Positions 31,302 to 31,332 of a stretch of 31,332 nucleotides of DNA are shown here, piece by piece. The stretch comes from NORP309 sp964564165 (lineage in GTDB: Bacteria > Pseudomonadota > Gammaproteobacteria > Xanthomonadales > Marinicellaceae). The DNA lies in the NCBI GenBank assembly GCA_964564165.1, contig CAZLZZ010000018.1, positions 1 through 31,332 of the forward strand, in the 5' to 3' direction. Within the stretch, counting starts at the first letter, position 1, and each line of letters opens with the position of its first letter. Made by a program: the position numbers and the translations under genes. The notes under the pieces were generated by a model. The model made no database searches. It worked only from the letters and a program-made list of their open reading frames with translations, and was not told where the DNA came from.

Positions 31302-31321
31302 ATTCCCGCGAAGGCGGGAAT
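31302..31321. repeat. REP-like palindrome ATTCCCGCGAAGGCGGGAAT
   Basis: Eight-base arms ATTCCCGC and GCGGGAAT around GAAG. The surrounding GTCATTCCCGCGAAGGCGGG is a repeat type found in many proteobacterial genomes. It lies in the glnA downstream region, where nothing else is seen. Confidence 0.65.
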
Positions 31322-31332
31322 CTATTGTCTTT

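Overview
The window looks like chromosomal DNA of a low-GC gammaproteobacterium. PriA, FtsB, FadE, XthA, TrmH, ProS and an adenylylation-type glutamine synthetase all have the lengths and motifs of gammaproteobacterial versions. The many secreted peptidases, the membrane-anchored LytTR regulator and the dense small palindromic repeats suggest a marine, Marinicella-like lineage; that assignment is inference. No tRNA, rRNA or CRISPR array was seen.

Layout. 14-1577: an IS630-family insertion sequence with terminal inverted repeats and TA flanks; it also carries an AbrB-type gene inside its ends. 1580-2016: non-coding, with repeats and hairpins. 2017-3694: a divergent pair of DUF6502-like genes, one followed by a small frameshifted secreted-protein gene. 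3805-5997: priA. 5998-8131: a scarred accessory stretch holding an Xre/RES toxin-antitoxin pair between decayed copies of the neighbouring gene ends, a MITE-like element nested in a palindromic repeat, and an RraB-like pseudogene. 8132-9865: a double-ATPase peptide-type ABC gene. 10192-12222: a secreted S9 peptidase. 12376-15736: an ABC exporter operon (ATPase plus two ABC-2 permeases), divergent from a LytTR regulator (15896-16696). 16763: ftsB. 17176-20357: a TetR regulator divergent from fadE, with palindromes over the fadE promoter. 20565-21148: a fused and frameshifted mqsRA remnant. 21264-24607: xthA and an M14 peptidase whose signal-peptide region contains a palindromic repeat. 24794-26998: trmH, a small membrane protein and an EEP-superfamily hydrolase. 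27158-29258: proS and a GFA-family protein. 29720-31126: glnA.

Most core genes are ordinary. The unusual material lies in the small mobile or decaying modules. The clearest case is around 5955-8230. The convergent priA / ABC-transporter junction is present twice, once intact and once as decayed copies, and the Xre/RES module sits between the copies. This is the pattern expected if a module integrated by recombination within that junction. A second striking case is the 159-bp element at 7534-7692, where the flanking sequence lets the empty site be reconstructed exactly.
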